This document shows, one piece after another, positions 1 to 7,125 of a stretch of DNA of 15,757 nt. This DNA is from an uncultured Phascolarctobacterium sp. (lineage in GTDB: Bacteria; Bacillota; Negativicutes; Acidaminococcales; Acidaminococcaceae): contig USBG01000029.1 in the NCBI GenBank assembly GCA_900552855.1, positions 1 through 15,757 on the forward strand, given 5' to 3'. The notes beneath the pieces are model-generated. The model saw only the letters and a program-made list of their open reading frames with translations, made no database searches and was not told where the DNA came from. Made by a program: the position numbers and the translations under genes. Positions within the stretch are counted from its first letter, which is position 1, and each line of letters starts with the position of its first letter.

Positions 1-122
1 TTGTATAATTTTGCCTTTTCCAAGGGGAAGCCGTTTTTGTTGCCCCATTTTACGATTTCTTCGCAAACTTCATTATTATGAATAACACTTGGGAATGTCG
101 CTTCTGCTAAAATCTCGGACAT
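1..122 (-). CDS. Unrecognised protein, N-terminal fragment (40 codons)
   Basis: An open frame begins with ATG at 120-122 and runs off the left edge of the window, so only the first 40 residues are visible. The start is convincing because a strong AGGAGGT ribosome site lies about 8 bases upstream, and a good promoter (153-181) precedes that. The peptide begins MSEILAEATFPSVIHNNEVC and continues as a soluble, mixed-charge sequence with no signal peptide or membrane segment. I do not recognise the family from this fragment. It is a separate transcription unit from the DUF3100 operon, whose terminator sits just upstream. Confidence 0.7.
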   Translation of the reverse strand, partial: MSEILAEATFPSVIHNNEVCEEIVKWGNKNGFPLEKAKLY

Positions 123-152
123 AATAATACCTCCTATTGATTATTTATTCTT

Positions 153-181
153 ATTGTACTCTACCCTAGAGATTATTTCAA
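153..181 (-). promoter_or_regulatory. Promoter of the left-edge gene, with an operator-like inverted repeat
   Basis: On the minus strand TTGAAA (181-176) and TACAAT (158-153) are separated by 17 bases, a close match to a housekeeping sigma promoter. The spacer contains a perfect inverted repeat, CTCTA-GGG-TAGAG (171-159), placed where a repressor would block polymerase. The operator role is inference. Confidence 0.6.
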
Positions 182-182
182 T

Positions 183-219
183 AAAAAAAGACGACCGCAG
201 AAAAAATTCTGCAGCCGCC
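183..219 (-). terminator. Intrinsic terminator of the DUF3100 operon
   Basis: Read on the minus strand, 219-207 pairs with 202-190 as a 13-bp stem (three G-U pairs) around a TTTT loop, followed directly by seven T residues (189-183). It lies 17 bases after the stop codon of the 148-residue membrane protein. Confidence 0.9.
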
Positions 220-236
220 TTAATATAGCATATATC

Positions 237-683
237 TTAGATTTGGCCCAACACAGTAAGGATACCCTGAGCAATAATAGCACTGGCAATATAGGTGCCA
301 ATAAATACAATGCAGGACAGCAGGCAAATGCGCCAGCCGGTCTTAGCAAAGGCATCTAAATCCTTACCAATGGAAATACCAGCATAAGCCAGAATAGGAG
401 TACACAGAGCTACGAAGCCAATTTGCTTAACGTAGTCGTTAATAATTTCGGAGCCTGGGAAGCCAGGAACGGTTACAATACAGCCAATGGTTACTACGTA
501 TGCAGCACCAGGAATACCGCCAGGCATATATTTTGAAAGCAGCATACCAACCAAAGCAATAGCTGCCAAAATCAAGAGACCAGGAATAGATTCTACAATG
601 CCGGCCTTGGTTCCCAGAACATTAGAGAACAAGCTCATAAAGGTTACAATGGCCAAGGTGATTACAGTATCTCTAAAATTCAT
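237..683 (-). CDS. Small membrane protein, probable partner of the DUF3100 protein
   Basis: This is a 148-residue, very hydrophobic protein with about four to five membrane segments (roughly residues 8-24, 32-52, 58-78, 88-105 and 117-142). The stretch around residues 95-125, with YAGISIGKDLDAF followed by a GWR and another hydrophobic helix, resembles the ends of GltS/LysO/2-keto-3-deoxygluconate-permease-like carriers; that resemblance is from memory and needs a profile search. Its ATG overlaps the TAA of the upstream DUF3100 gene by one base (TAATG), and its AAAAGGAGGG ribosome site lies inside that gene's last codons, so translation is probably coupled and the two products made in step. 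Inference: the two proteins form one split transporter. No enzyme function is suggested. Confidence 0.85.
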   Translation of the reverse strand: MNFRDTVITLAIVTFMSLFSNVLGTKAGIVESIPGLLILAAIALVGMLLSKYMPGGIPGAAYVVTIGCIVTVPGFPGSEIINDYVKQIGFVALCTPILAYAGISIGKDLDAFAKTGWRICLLSCIVFIGTYIASAIIAQGILTVLGQI

Positions 684-1480
684 TATTCTCCCTCCTTTTC
701 AGGTGCAGCAACGCCGTATTTAATCTTATAGAATTTTTTGTACAGCCATTCAGTCATAGGCAGGCCCAGCCATACGGACATATACAGACCGTCTAAACCG
801 GACAGCATATTACTTGCAGCGCCAAAAGCAGCCAGCTGGTCAGCCATTTCAGGATACATTGCTGCCAAGGAGCCTACAGCAGCAGTCATCATGCTGGCAG
901 AGCCTACGCCAGAGGCCATAGCCAAAGCATAGGGATGGAGCGGAGTTACAGAAGCAGCAACACTGGCCATTAAGCCAAAGAAGATAGTGCCAAATACAGT
1001 ACCAGCAATATATACGCCCATTACGCCACGACCTTCGCTGCTGTCCAGACCAAATTTTTCACCAATCAGAGCAACGTTAGGCTCACGAGCGATGGAGTGA
1101 GCAGCACCAATGGTTTCACGCTTCAGGCCAAGATAAACAGCCAGAGGTACACCTAAAAGCACAGTACCCAGGTTACCAAACTCCTGCAGCACTAAAGCCG
1201 GAGAAGCAGCCATAATCTTAGGCAGGGTAGGACCTACAAGAGTACCATAACGAGCCATAAGCAGCATCAGGGTAACACCAATCAGGCTGCTGGCATCAAT
1301 CATTTCCTTTTCGCCAGAAAGCTTCAGGAATTTAGGTGTAGTCAAAATACCCATAAGCAGAGCATACAGCATAGGCAGAAGCACAATGCGTCCTATACCA
1401 ATGGAAACAGTGTGAGTACCAATCATTTCTGCCACTATAATCAGGGCTAAAACGATGGCATGTAATTTCAGGTTTTTCAT
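683..1480 (-). CDS. DUF3100 family membrane protein (putative transporter subunit)
   Basis: This 265-residue polytopic membrane protein has roughly seven hydrophobic segments. The features I associate with DUF3100 are the N-terminal pair of helices ending in VLLPMLYALLMG (about 34-45), the cytoplasmic-looking REPNVALIGEKFGLDS (about 132-147) followed by EGRGVMGVYI, the small-residue-rich PYALAMASGVGSASMMTAA (about 183-201), and the C-terminal DGLYMSVWLGLP. The family has no assigned function that I know of. Start: ATG at 1480 behind AATGGGAGGG. The gene lies 48 bases after the M20 amidohydrolase and overlaps the next membrane gene by one base. Its context points to uptake of the amidohydrolase substrate; this is inference. 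In other bacteria AbgT does the comparable job for AbgAB. Confidence 0.85.
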   Translation of the reverse strand: MKNLKLHAIVLALIIVAEMIGTHTVSIGIGRIVLLPMLYALLMGILTTPKFLKLSGEKEMIDASSLIGVTLMLLMARYGTLVGPTLPKIMAASPALVLQEFGNLGTVLLGVPLAVYLGLKRETIGAAHSIAREPNVALIGEKFGLDSSEGRGVMGVYIAGTVFGTIFFGLMASVAASVTPLHPYALAMASGVGSASMMTAAVGSLAAMYPEMADQLAAFGAASNMLSGLDGLYMSVWLGLPMTEWLYKKFYKIKYGVAAPEKEGE

Positions 1481-1528
1481 ACAAGAACCCTCCCATTAAA
1501 TTTTCTATTTTTTAAACGCCAGCAAAGC

Positions 1529-2839
1529 TTATGCGTTAAAATAGCCGTCTAATTTTTTAATATATTCTTCCTTAGTAAGCACAGGCTTAAAGTCAGCAAG
1601 AATGGACTTAGCCTCCTTAGCATCATCATACAGCAGGTCAACTATCATCATAGCAAAGGCCTTAGCAGGTAGCAGTACAGCTGCCTTAAAGTCCTCTACA
1701 TGGAAATCTGCAGTATGCAGCAAACCGTTGGTACCACCAATAAAGGGATGAATAACAGGCATCAGATGGGAAACGTCACCCATATCTGTAGAGGCACTGA
1801 AATGACCTGCATCCTTAATATCAACATCAGGATTAACAATAAGAGAGTTTTCTACCATCAGCTCATTCATACGCTTGTTGCAGTTTAAGGGCAGCATACC
1901 AGGGAGAGTTTCTACGATGGTTTTAGCACCTACAGCATCACCACCTGCCTTTAAGGCAGCATCAACTCTGGTATGAGTGCTTTCAATAGCCTCCATGGTT
2001 TTAGCACGTACATACAGCTCCATACGTACATCAGCAGGAACGGAGTTAACAAAGTCACCGCCCTTGGTAATGATTGGATGCACACGAACTACATCCTTCT
2101 CTCTAAAGGTCTCTCTAAGGGCGTTAATACCCATCAAGCCTAACATAGCTGCATTCAGAGCGTTGACGCCTTCATCAGGAGCGTCGGCTGCATGAGCAGT
2201 TTTGCCAATATAGCGTACAGTTTTACCTACAAAGCCGTTGCTGCTGTCACCAATGGAAACAGTAGGACGAGGCATGTTCTTATCAGCATGCATTTGCATA
2301 GCCATATCAATATCATCAAAGGCACCTTCATAAATCAGCTGGCCCTTGCCGCTAAGGAAGTGAATTTTGCCTGCTTCCATCAGCTTTTTACGATACTCGA
2401 TTTCAATATATTCCTCAGCAGGAACACCAAAGAAAACCGCATCACCTGCCAAATGCTCCATAACACCTGATTTCATAATACCAGTTGCAACACCCAGCAT
2501 AGTAGCAATTTGCAGATTATGACCGCAGGCATGTGCAGCACCAGTCATGGGATCTGCCAAGCAGCTGTCAGGACAGCCTACAGCGTCCAGCTCGCCAAGA
2601 ACAGCAGCGGTTGGACCTTCCTTTGCTCCCTTAGCACGTGCCTTAACGCCGTTAATAGCTAGGCCAGTTTCTGGCTCTAAGCCTAAATCACGCATATATG
2701 CAGCAACCTTAGCTGCTGTTTTTACTTCTTTAAAGCCAAGCTCAGGCTCTCTAGCAATATCATTTGCCAGCTCCTGAATCTTGTCAGCATAAGCATCAAT
2801 GGCAGCACAAACCTTTGCCTTTAATACTTCCTTTTTCAT
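1529..2839 (-). CDS. M20-family metallopeptidase/amidohydrolase, AbgB/PM20D2-like
   Basis: This 436-residue cytoplasmic enzyme is expected to hydrolyse an amide or peptide bond using two metal ions. Visible family marks are the metal-binding HACGHN motif (103-108), the catalytic glutamate pair in PAEEY (140-144), an MQMHADK segment near 195, the STDMGDVSH motif near 355-365 that is typical of the AbgB/PM20D2 branch, and a late HTADF histidine. Known members cleave p-aminobenzoyl-glutamate or dipeptides; the substrate here is unknown. There is no signal peptide. The frame is open up to 2878, but the ATG at 2839 is chosen because GGAGG lies 8 bases before it. It is first in an operon with the DUF3100 and small membrane proteins, read from a promoter at 2952-2980. 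Confidence 0.92.
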   Translation of the reverse strand: MKKEVLKAKVCAAIDAYADKIQELANDIAREPELGFKEVKTAAKVAAYMRDLGLEPETGLAINGVKARAKGAKEGPTAAVLGELDAVGCPDSCLADPMTGAAHACGHNLQIATMLGVATGIMKSGVMEHLAGDAVFFGVPAEEYIEIEYRKKLMEAGKIHFLSGKGQLIYEGAFDDIDMAMQMHADKNMPRPTVSIGDSSNGFVGKTVRYIGKTAHAADAPDEGVNALNAAMLGLMGINALRETFREKDVVRVHPIITKGGDFVNSVPADVRMELYVRAKTMEAIESTHTRVDAALKAGGDAVGAKTIVETLPGMLPLNCNKRMNELMVENSLIVNPDVDIKDAGHFSASTDMGDVSHLMPVIHPFIGGTNGLLHTADFHVEDFKAAVLLPAKAFAMMIVDLLYDDAKEAKSILADFKPVLTKEEYIKKLDGYFNA

Positions 2840-2910
2840 AATAACGCCTCCAAAAAGATAATGATTGTGTTTACTCACAGTTTATCTGCGAATATTTTCA
2901 TAGGCTCAAT

Positions 2911-2920
2911 TGTGTACACA
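2911..2920. promoter_or_regulatory. Candidate operator palindrome TGTGTACACA
   Basis: This is a perfect 10-base palindrome in the leader of the amidohydrolase operon, about 25-35 bases downstream of its predicted transcription start. Its GT-N-AC core is compatible with GntR/FadR-type operators, but no regulator gene is in the window, so the assignment is only a suggestion. Confidence 0.3.
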
Positions 2921-2951
2921 CTTATAGATTCATATTATAAATGTAGCACAT

Positions 2952-2980
2952 ATTATACCATAAAGTATACATTAAAACAA
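2952..2980 (-). promoter_or_regulatory. Promoter of the amidohydrolase-DUF3100 operon
   Basis: On the minus strand TTGTTT (2980-2975), a 17-base spacer and a perfect TATAAT (2957-2952) are present, with TGG directly before the -10 giving an extended -10. The predicted start is near 2945, leaving a leader of about 105 bases. Confidence 0.65.
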
Positions 2981-3027
2981 ATGGTGTATGCTATTTTACT
3001 CTGATAATTCTTTTTCTCTGTTTTTTA

Positions 3028-3062
3028 TTTACCACTGACCGTATATTGTGCTAGAATATAAT
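3028..3062 (+). promoter_or_regulatory. Promoter of cysE (two overlapping readings)
   Basis: One reading is CTGACC (3035-3040) with a 16-base spacer to TATAAT (3057-3062). The other is TTTACC (3028-3033) with TAGAAT (3052-3057) and an extended -10 TGC. Both put the transcript start about 30 bases before cysE, which leaves no room for a T-box or riboswitch. Confidence 0.5.
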
Positions 3063-3098
3063 AATAGTAGTTGAAATATCACAGAAAGGAGTCTTATC

Positions 3099-3848
3099 AT
3101 GTTTGCTCAGATTAAGAAAGATATCGATGCCATCATGCTGCGCGATCCCGCCGCAAAATCAAGGCTGGAGGCTGCACTATGTTATCCGGGCCTACATGCT
3201 ATCTGGCTCCATCGCATCGCCCATCACTTTTATGTAAAGGGCTGGGTTGTTTTTCCGCGTGTCTTAAATACCTTTTCCCGTTTTCTCACCGGTATTGATA
3301 TTCACCCCGGTGCTAAGCTTGGCCCGGGCCTTTTCATTGACCATGGTATGGGACTTGTAATTGGAGAAACCGCCGAGCTTGGTAGCAACGTAACCCTTTA
3401 TCAGGGTGTTACTCTTGGTGGTACTGGTAAGGAAAAGGGCAAGCGTCATCCAACCATTGGTAATAATGTAGTAGTTTCTAGTGGCGCCAAGGTTCTTGGC
3501 TCCTTCAAGGTTGGCGACAACTCCAAAATTGGCAGCGGCAGCGTTGTACTTAAGGAGGTACCGCCTAACTCTGTTGTAGTAGGTGTTCCTGGTCGTGTTG
3601 TTACCAGAGACGGAGTACGTGTTAATCCAGCTGATGAAGAAAGCATGATTGACCTTAACCATGATAAGCTGCCTGATCCCGTTGCAGAATACGAGGAAAA
3701 GCTGGCTAATCATATGGAAGAGATTAATGGTCGTCTTAAGGACCTAGAAAGGCTGATTCATGATTATCAAGCTAAACAACGAGCTGAGCAGGAAGCTCTG
3801 CAGGCAGCTCTAGCTAAAGCTGAAGTTTATAATAAGAAAGAAGAATAA
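3099..3848 (+). CDS. cysE: Serine O-acetyltransferase
   Basis: This cytoplasmic enzyme transfers acetyl from acetyl-CoA to L-serine, giving O-acetylserine for cysteine synthesis. The 249-residue protein has a short helical N-terminus (1-60) and a left-handed beta-helix of hexapeptide repeats (about 65-170). Asp67 in GIDIHP and His82 in DHGMG match the catalytic Asp/His of E. coli CysE, and His117 in GKRHP matches its third conserved histidine. GVTLGGTGKEKGK is the family signature. The short N-terminal domain is like the EpsC/Firmicute type rather than the E. coli form. The C-terminus (about 195-249) is a charged, probably coiled-coil helix longer than a minimal enzyme needs. Start: ATG with AAAGGAG 8 bases upstream. 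It is followed after 15 bases by the GltA-like flavoprotein, so the two are probably co-transcribed. Confidence 0.96.
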   Translation: MFAQIKKDIDAIMLRDPAAKSRLEAALCYPGLHAIWLHRIAHHFYVKGWVVFPRVLNTFSRFLTGIDIHPGAKLGPGLFIDHGMGLVIGETAELGSNVTLYQGVTLGGTGKEKGKRHPTIGNNVVVSSGAKVLGSFKVGDNSKIGSGSVVLKEVPPNSVVVGVPGRVVTRDGVRVNPADEESMIDLNHDKLPDPVAEYEEKLANHMEEINGRLKDLERLIHDYQAKQRAEQEALQAALAKAEVYNKKEE

Positions 3849-3863
3849 AAGGGGTAAAAACTT

Positions 3864-5240
3864 ATGAGCAGAACAATGACAACCGTTGAAGCTATTAAAG
3901 AAGCTCGTCGCTGTTTAAATTGTGCCCGTCCGCTCTGCCAGACAGGCTGCCCTATTGAAAATAATATTCCTGGCTTTATCCGCGCTCTGAGCGAGGGCAA
4001 CATGGGTACTGCCTACGAAATAATTTCTGAGCGCAGCAATCTACCCGCTATTTGCGGTCGCGTCTGCCCCCACGAGCGTCAATGTGAAGCACATTGCGTA
4101 TTAACAAAGAAAAAATGCGGTATTGAAATTGGCAGTCTGGAAATGTTTGTTGCTGATTTCGCCCATAAAAACGATTTAATGCCCATGCCGCCCTCCAGCA
4201 AGCTTCGTGGTAAGGTAGCTGTTATTGGCTCCGGTCCTGCTGGTCTTACTGTTGCAGGTGATTTGGCAAAAATGGATTTTGATGTTACTATCTTTGAAGC
4301 TCAAAGCGAACCAGGTGGCGTATTACTTTTTGGTATTCCCGAATTTAGACTACAAAAGGATGTAGTCCGCCGAGAAATTGCTGAACTGCAAAAGCTGGGT
4401 GTGGAAATTAAAACACAACAGCTGGCTGGTGTGGATTTTACTGTTGACGATCTGTTCGGCCAAGGCTATGATGCCATCTTTATGGGTACCGGTACCTCCT
4501 TACCTCGCACCTTGGATATTCCCGGCAAACAGCTGAGCGGTATCCTTACTGCAACCTACTTCCTGCGTATGGTTGTGCTGGCGGATGAAGGCAAGCTGGA
4601 TGAAAGTGAAACCTTGCTTCATACTGGCGATAATGTATTAGTAATAGGCGCTGGTAATGTAGCTATGGACGCAGCACGTACTGCAGTCCGCCGTGGTGCC
4701 AAAAATGTTACTGTAGTCTTCAACAAAACAGAATCTGAAATCACCTGTTATCCTTCAGAATATCAGGCGGCAGTCAAGGACGGCGTACAATTCAAGTTCC
4801 TTATGCAGCCCATGGCTTATTTTAACAAAAAGCAAATGCGTGCTCTTACTAATATCCGCCGTCAGGCAGTTCCCATTGATGAAACAGAGGTTGCTGGTCT
4901 GTTAGTTCAAAACATGACCAAAACCATGGATGGCCAGTTTGTATCCGAGGGTGGCCAAGAGGTTTTACCCTGCGACTGCGTAATTTTGGCAGTTGGTCAA
5001 AAACCTGCAGCCCGCATTGTTTCTACCACCAAGGGCATTCAAATTGATAAACAGGGATATGTTATTACTCGTGATCGTCCCTATGGTATGACCACAAGAG
5101 CCGGTGTATTCAGCAGTGGTGATGTAGTACATGGACCTGCAACTGTAGTTCTTGCGATGAAGGAGTCCAAAAAGGTTGCCGCAGGCATTGCTCAATATGT
5201 TGATGCCAAAAAGCTTCTAGAGGATTGCAATTTAGAATAA
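3864..5240 (+). CDS. gltA: GltA/GltD-like NADPH:acceptor oxidoreductase (Fe-S flavoprotein)
   Basis: This 458-residue protein belongs to the glutamate synthase small-subunit family (not citrate synthase, which shares the symbol). The N-terminus holds two cysteine groups for [4Fe-4S] clusters: C17, C20, C25, C29 and C64, C68, C74, C78. They are followed by an FAD-binding GSGPAG (122-127), a PGGVLLFGIPEFRL stretch (150-163), an NADPH-binding GAGNVAMD (262-269) with RR at 276-277 favouring NADPH, and a C-terminal FSSGDVVHGPATV flavin segment. Known relatives are stand-alone archaeal/thermophile GltA, the NfnB large subunit of NADH-dependent ferredoxin:NADP oxidoreductase, and sulfide dehydrogenase SudA. 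No glutamate synthase large subunit and no NfnA is adjacent; the neighbour is cysE. The physiological acceptor is therefore open. Start: ATG behind AAAAGGGG. Confidence 0.9.
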   Translation: MSRTMTTVEAIKEARRCLNCARPLCQTGCPIENNIPGFIRALSEGNMGTAYEIISERSNLPAICGRVCPHERQCEAHCVLTKKKCGIEIGSLEMFVADFAHKNDLMPMPPSSKLRGKVAVIGSGPAGLTVAGDLAKMDFDVTIFEAQSEPGGVLLFGIPEFRLQKDVVRREIAELQKLGVEIKTQQLAGVDFTVDDLFGQGYDAIFMGTGTSLPRTLDIPGKQLSGILTATYFLRMVVLADEGKLDESETLLHTGDNVLVIGAGNVAMDAARTAVRRGAKNVTVVFNKTESEITCYPSEYQAAVKDGVQFKFLMQPMAYFNKKQMRALTNIRRQAVPIDETEVAGLLVQNMTKTMDGQFVSEGGQEVLPCDCVILAVGQKPAARIVSTTKGIQIDKQGYVITRDRPYGMTTRAGVFSSGDVVHGPATVVLAMKESKKVAAGIAQYVDAKKLLEDCNLE

Positions 5241-5255
5241 TATTCAGACAATATT

Positions 5256-5284
5256 AAAGGCGTAGAAAAAGCTGCGCCTTTTTT
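5256..5284 (+). terminator. Intrinsic terminator after the cysE operon
   Basis: AGGCGTAG (5258-5265) pairs with CTGCGCCT (5272-5279) through one G-U, extended by flanking A/T pairs, and runs into six T residues (5279-5284). It is 15 bases after the flavoprotein stop. Confidence 0.85.
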
Positions 5285-5410
5285 GTATTTTAAGTAGCCT
5301 TTGATAAATGACTATTAGCTTTTCCAAGCTGCAATTAAAGGCTATGCGCTTTTGTAAATCAAACTGTATGCTTTTCCGCTTTAATTCATACAGCAACAAT
5401 CAAAAATCCA

Positions 5411-5446
5411 CAAAAAAATTCCTGCCCGTTACCGAGCAGGAATTTT
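5411..5446 (-). terminator. Intrinsic terminator of the cstA operon (possibly bidirectional)
   Basis: An 11-bp perfect stem, AAAATTCCTGC (5415-5425) with its complement (5436-5446), has a 10-base loop. On the minus strand it is followed by seven T residues (5418-5412). The plus strand after it is also T-rich, so it may work both ways. Between the two terminators (5285-5410) I see nothing else. Confidence 0.85.
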
Positions 5447-5480
5447 ATTTTTACGTTATTACATTACAGGAGATTTGCGC

Positions 5481-7082
5481 TTATTTCTCGCTTTTAGCTT
5501 TCTTAAGAGCACCATATGCTTCTTTCAGAAGCAGTACTGTCAGAACCAACAGAACAACGTCAAAGGTTTTAACAACCATATTGGTTTTAGGATCAAGCAG
5601 CATTTGAACCAATGCTACCAAGGTAGTGAAAAGCATGAAGCCCATCGGATACATGATGAAGGCACCGCTCTTCTTCAGACCACGAATAACCCATACACCT
5701 AAAGCCAACAGACCGATAGCAGCAACCAATTGGTTAGAAGCACCAAAGATAGGCCAAATCATCTGCCAAGCAGGAACGTTACCAGCTTTGTAGAAAATCA
5801 GCGCCAATGCAACGCCAACAGAAATACCGGTTGCCAGATATTTATTCAGATTCATACCGGTGAACTCTTGCAATTGATAACGAGCCAGACGAGTAGCAGT
5901 ATCAAGAGAGGTCAGAATGAAGGAGTTCAATGCCAGCAGACCGATAGCAGTACCAAGACGAGGAGAAATACCAATCAGGCTTGCAAATTGACCTAAGCCT
6001 TGACCATAAACAACTGTAGGACCACCCTTCAGCATTTCGCCGGACATCATAATAGTACCAAGAGCGATAACGCCTACAACGCCTTCCAGCAGCATTGCGC
6101 CATAGCCAACAGGAACCGCATCAGTTTCCTTCATCAGCTGCTTAGAGGTAGTACCGGAAGCAACCAGAGAGTGGAAGCCAGAGATAGCACCGCAGGCAAC
6201 AGTGATGAACAGCAGCGGCCACAGATATTCGCCATTAGCAGTTACAAAGCCTTTAAATGCAGGCAGTTTAACTTCATAGCTGGAGCCGCCAAAAATCATA
6301 CCAACGCCGCCCAGGAATACAGAGAAGTAAAGCATATAGGATGCCAGATAATCACGGGGTTGGAGCAGCAGCCATACAGGCAGAATAGAAGCAGCAAAAA
6401 TGTAGACAATCAGAAGGATACGCCAGAAATTTACGTCAGCCTTGAAAGCGGTTTGTACAAATTCACTGTCTAAGCCATAAACCAGCGCGCCAAACAGAAT
6501 CGGCAGCATAATAACGGTGCTTACCTTTAAGGATACGCCATAACGGTAAATAGCAACACCAAATACCATAGCCATAAAGATGTACAGAGTTGCAGTAAAT
6601 GCTACAGCAGGGTCAGCAGCAAAGGTTTGCGCTGCCAGCTCCAGGAATACGGCAACAACCAGAGTCAAGCTAAGCCAGGTAAATGCCAGGAACAGCTTTT
6701 GACCACGAACGCCAATCCATTCACGAACAACTTCACCGATGGATAAGCCTTTATGACGGATAGAAGCAACTAATGCGCCCATATCATGAACGCCACCAAA
6801 AAAGATACAACCAATGATAATCCAAATGAAGGTAGGCAGCCAGCCCAGCATAGCAGCTGCAGCAATAGGTCCAACTACAGGGCCTGCACCTGCGATTGAT
6901 GCAAAATGGTGACCCATAAGCACTGCCGGATGAGCCGGGCAGTAGTCGATATTATCCTGCAATTCTACAGCAGGAGTTTTTCTTTTAGGATCAAGTCCAT
7001 AGTAACGGCTTTGGAATCCGCCATAGAATTTCATAGCGATAGCAAAGCATACACATGTGATTACAAATAATGTTAAAAGCAA
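5481..7082 (-). CDS. cstA: Carbon starvation protein A family transporter
   Basis: This 533-residue inner-membrane carrier has many membrane segments. Family marks are the DPKRKTPA loop (31-38), DYCPAHPAVLMGHHFASIAGAGP (46-68), GGVHDMGALVASIRHKG (96-112) and the later GCGAISGFHSLVASGTTSKQL-type stretch near residue 295. E. coli members are about 700 residues; this is the shorter Firmicute-type form. CstA/BtsT relatives import pyruvate or peptides; the substrate here is not shown by sequence. The start appears to be TTG at 7082, preceded by AGGAAGGGG with 9 bases spacing; no ATG or GTG sits near that ribosome site. It is last in a six-gene operon and is followed by a strong terminator. A 17-base palindrome lies 27 bases upstream of the start. 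Confidence 0.93.
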   Translation of the reverse strand: MLLTLFVITCVCFAIAMKFYGGFQSRYYGLDPKRKTPAVELQDNIDYCPAHPAVLMGHHFASIAGAGPVVGPIAAAAMLGWLPTFIWIIIGCIFFGGVHDMGALVASIRHKGLSIGEVVREWIGVRGQKLFLAFTWLSLTLVVAVFLELAAQTFAADPAVAFTATLYIFMAMVFGVAIYRYGVSLKVSTVIMLPILFGALVYGLDSEFVQTAFKADVNFWRILLIVYIFAASILPVWLLLQPRDYLASYMLYFSVFLGGVGMIFGGSSYEVKLPAFKGFVTANGEYLWPLLFITVACGAISGFHSLVASGTTSKQLMKETDAVPVGYGAMLLEGVVGVIALGTIMMSGEMLKGGPTVVYGQGLGQFASLIGISPRLGTAIGLLALNSFILTSLDTATRLARYQLQEFTGMNLNKYLATGISVGVALALIFYKAGNVPAWQMIWPIFGASNQLVAAIGLLALGVWVIRGLKKSGAFIMYPMGFMLFTTLVALVQMLLDPKTNMVVKTFDVVLLVLTVLLLKEAYGALKKAKSEK

Positions 7083-7108
7083 TGTTCTTTCCCCTTCCTA
7101 ACTAAGTT

Positions 7109-7125
7109 ACATGCCTTAGGCATGT
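7109..7125. repeat. 17-base perfect inverted repeat before cstA
   Basis: ACATGCCT and AGGCATGT flank a single central base. It overlaps the stop codon of the 131-residue gene and lies just upstream of the cstA ribosome site. No T run follows on either strand, so it is not an intrinsic terminator. It could be a protein-binding site or an mRNA hairpin controlling cstA. Confidence 0.55.

Noticed and set aside
2840..2878. A 13-residue N-terminal extension of the M20 amidohydrolase
   Set aside because: The strong GGAGG site lies between the two possible starts and fits only the ATG at 2839; the extension does not look like family sequence.
3063..3098. A cysteine T-box or other riboswitch before cysE
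   Set aside because: The predicted leader is only about 30-40 bases, with no stem-loop or antiterminator, too short for any T-box.
5308..5607. A 99-codon open frame on the plus strand
   Set aside because: It runs through the cstA terminator and into the antisense of cstA, has no ribosome site, and its composition is not protein-like.
7082..7125. The palindrome before cstA as an intrinsic terminator
   Set aside because: Neither strand has a T run after the stem, and cstA follows closely in the same direction.
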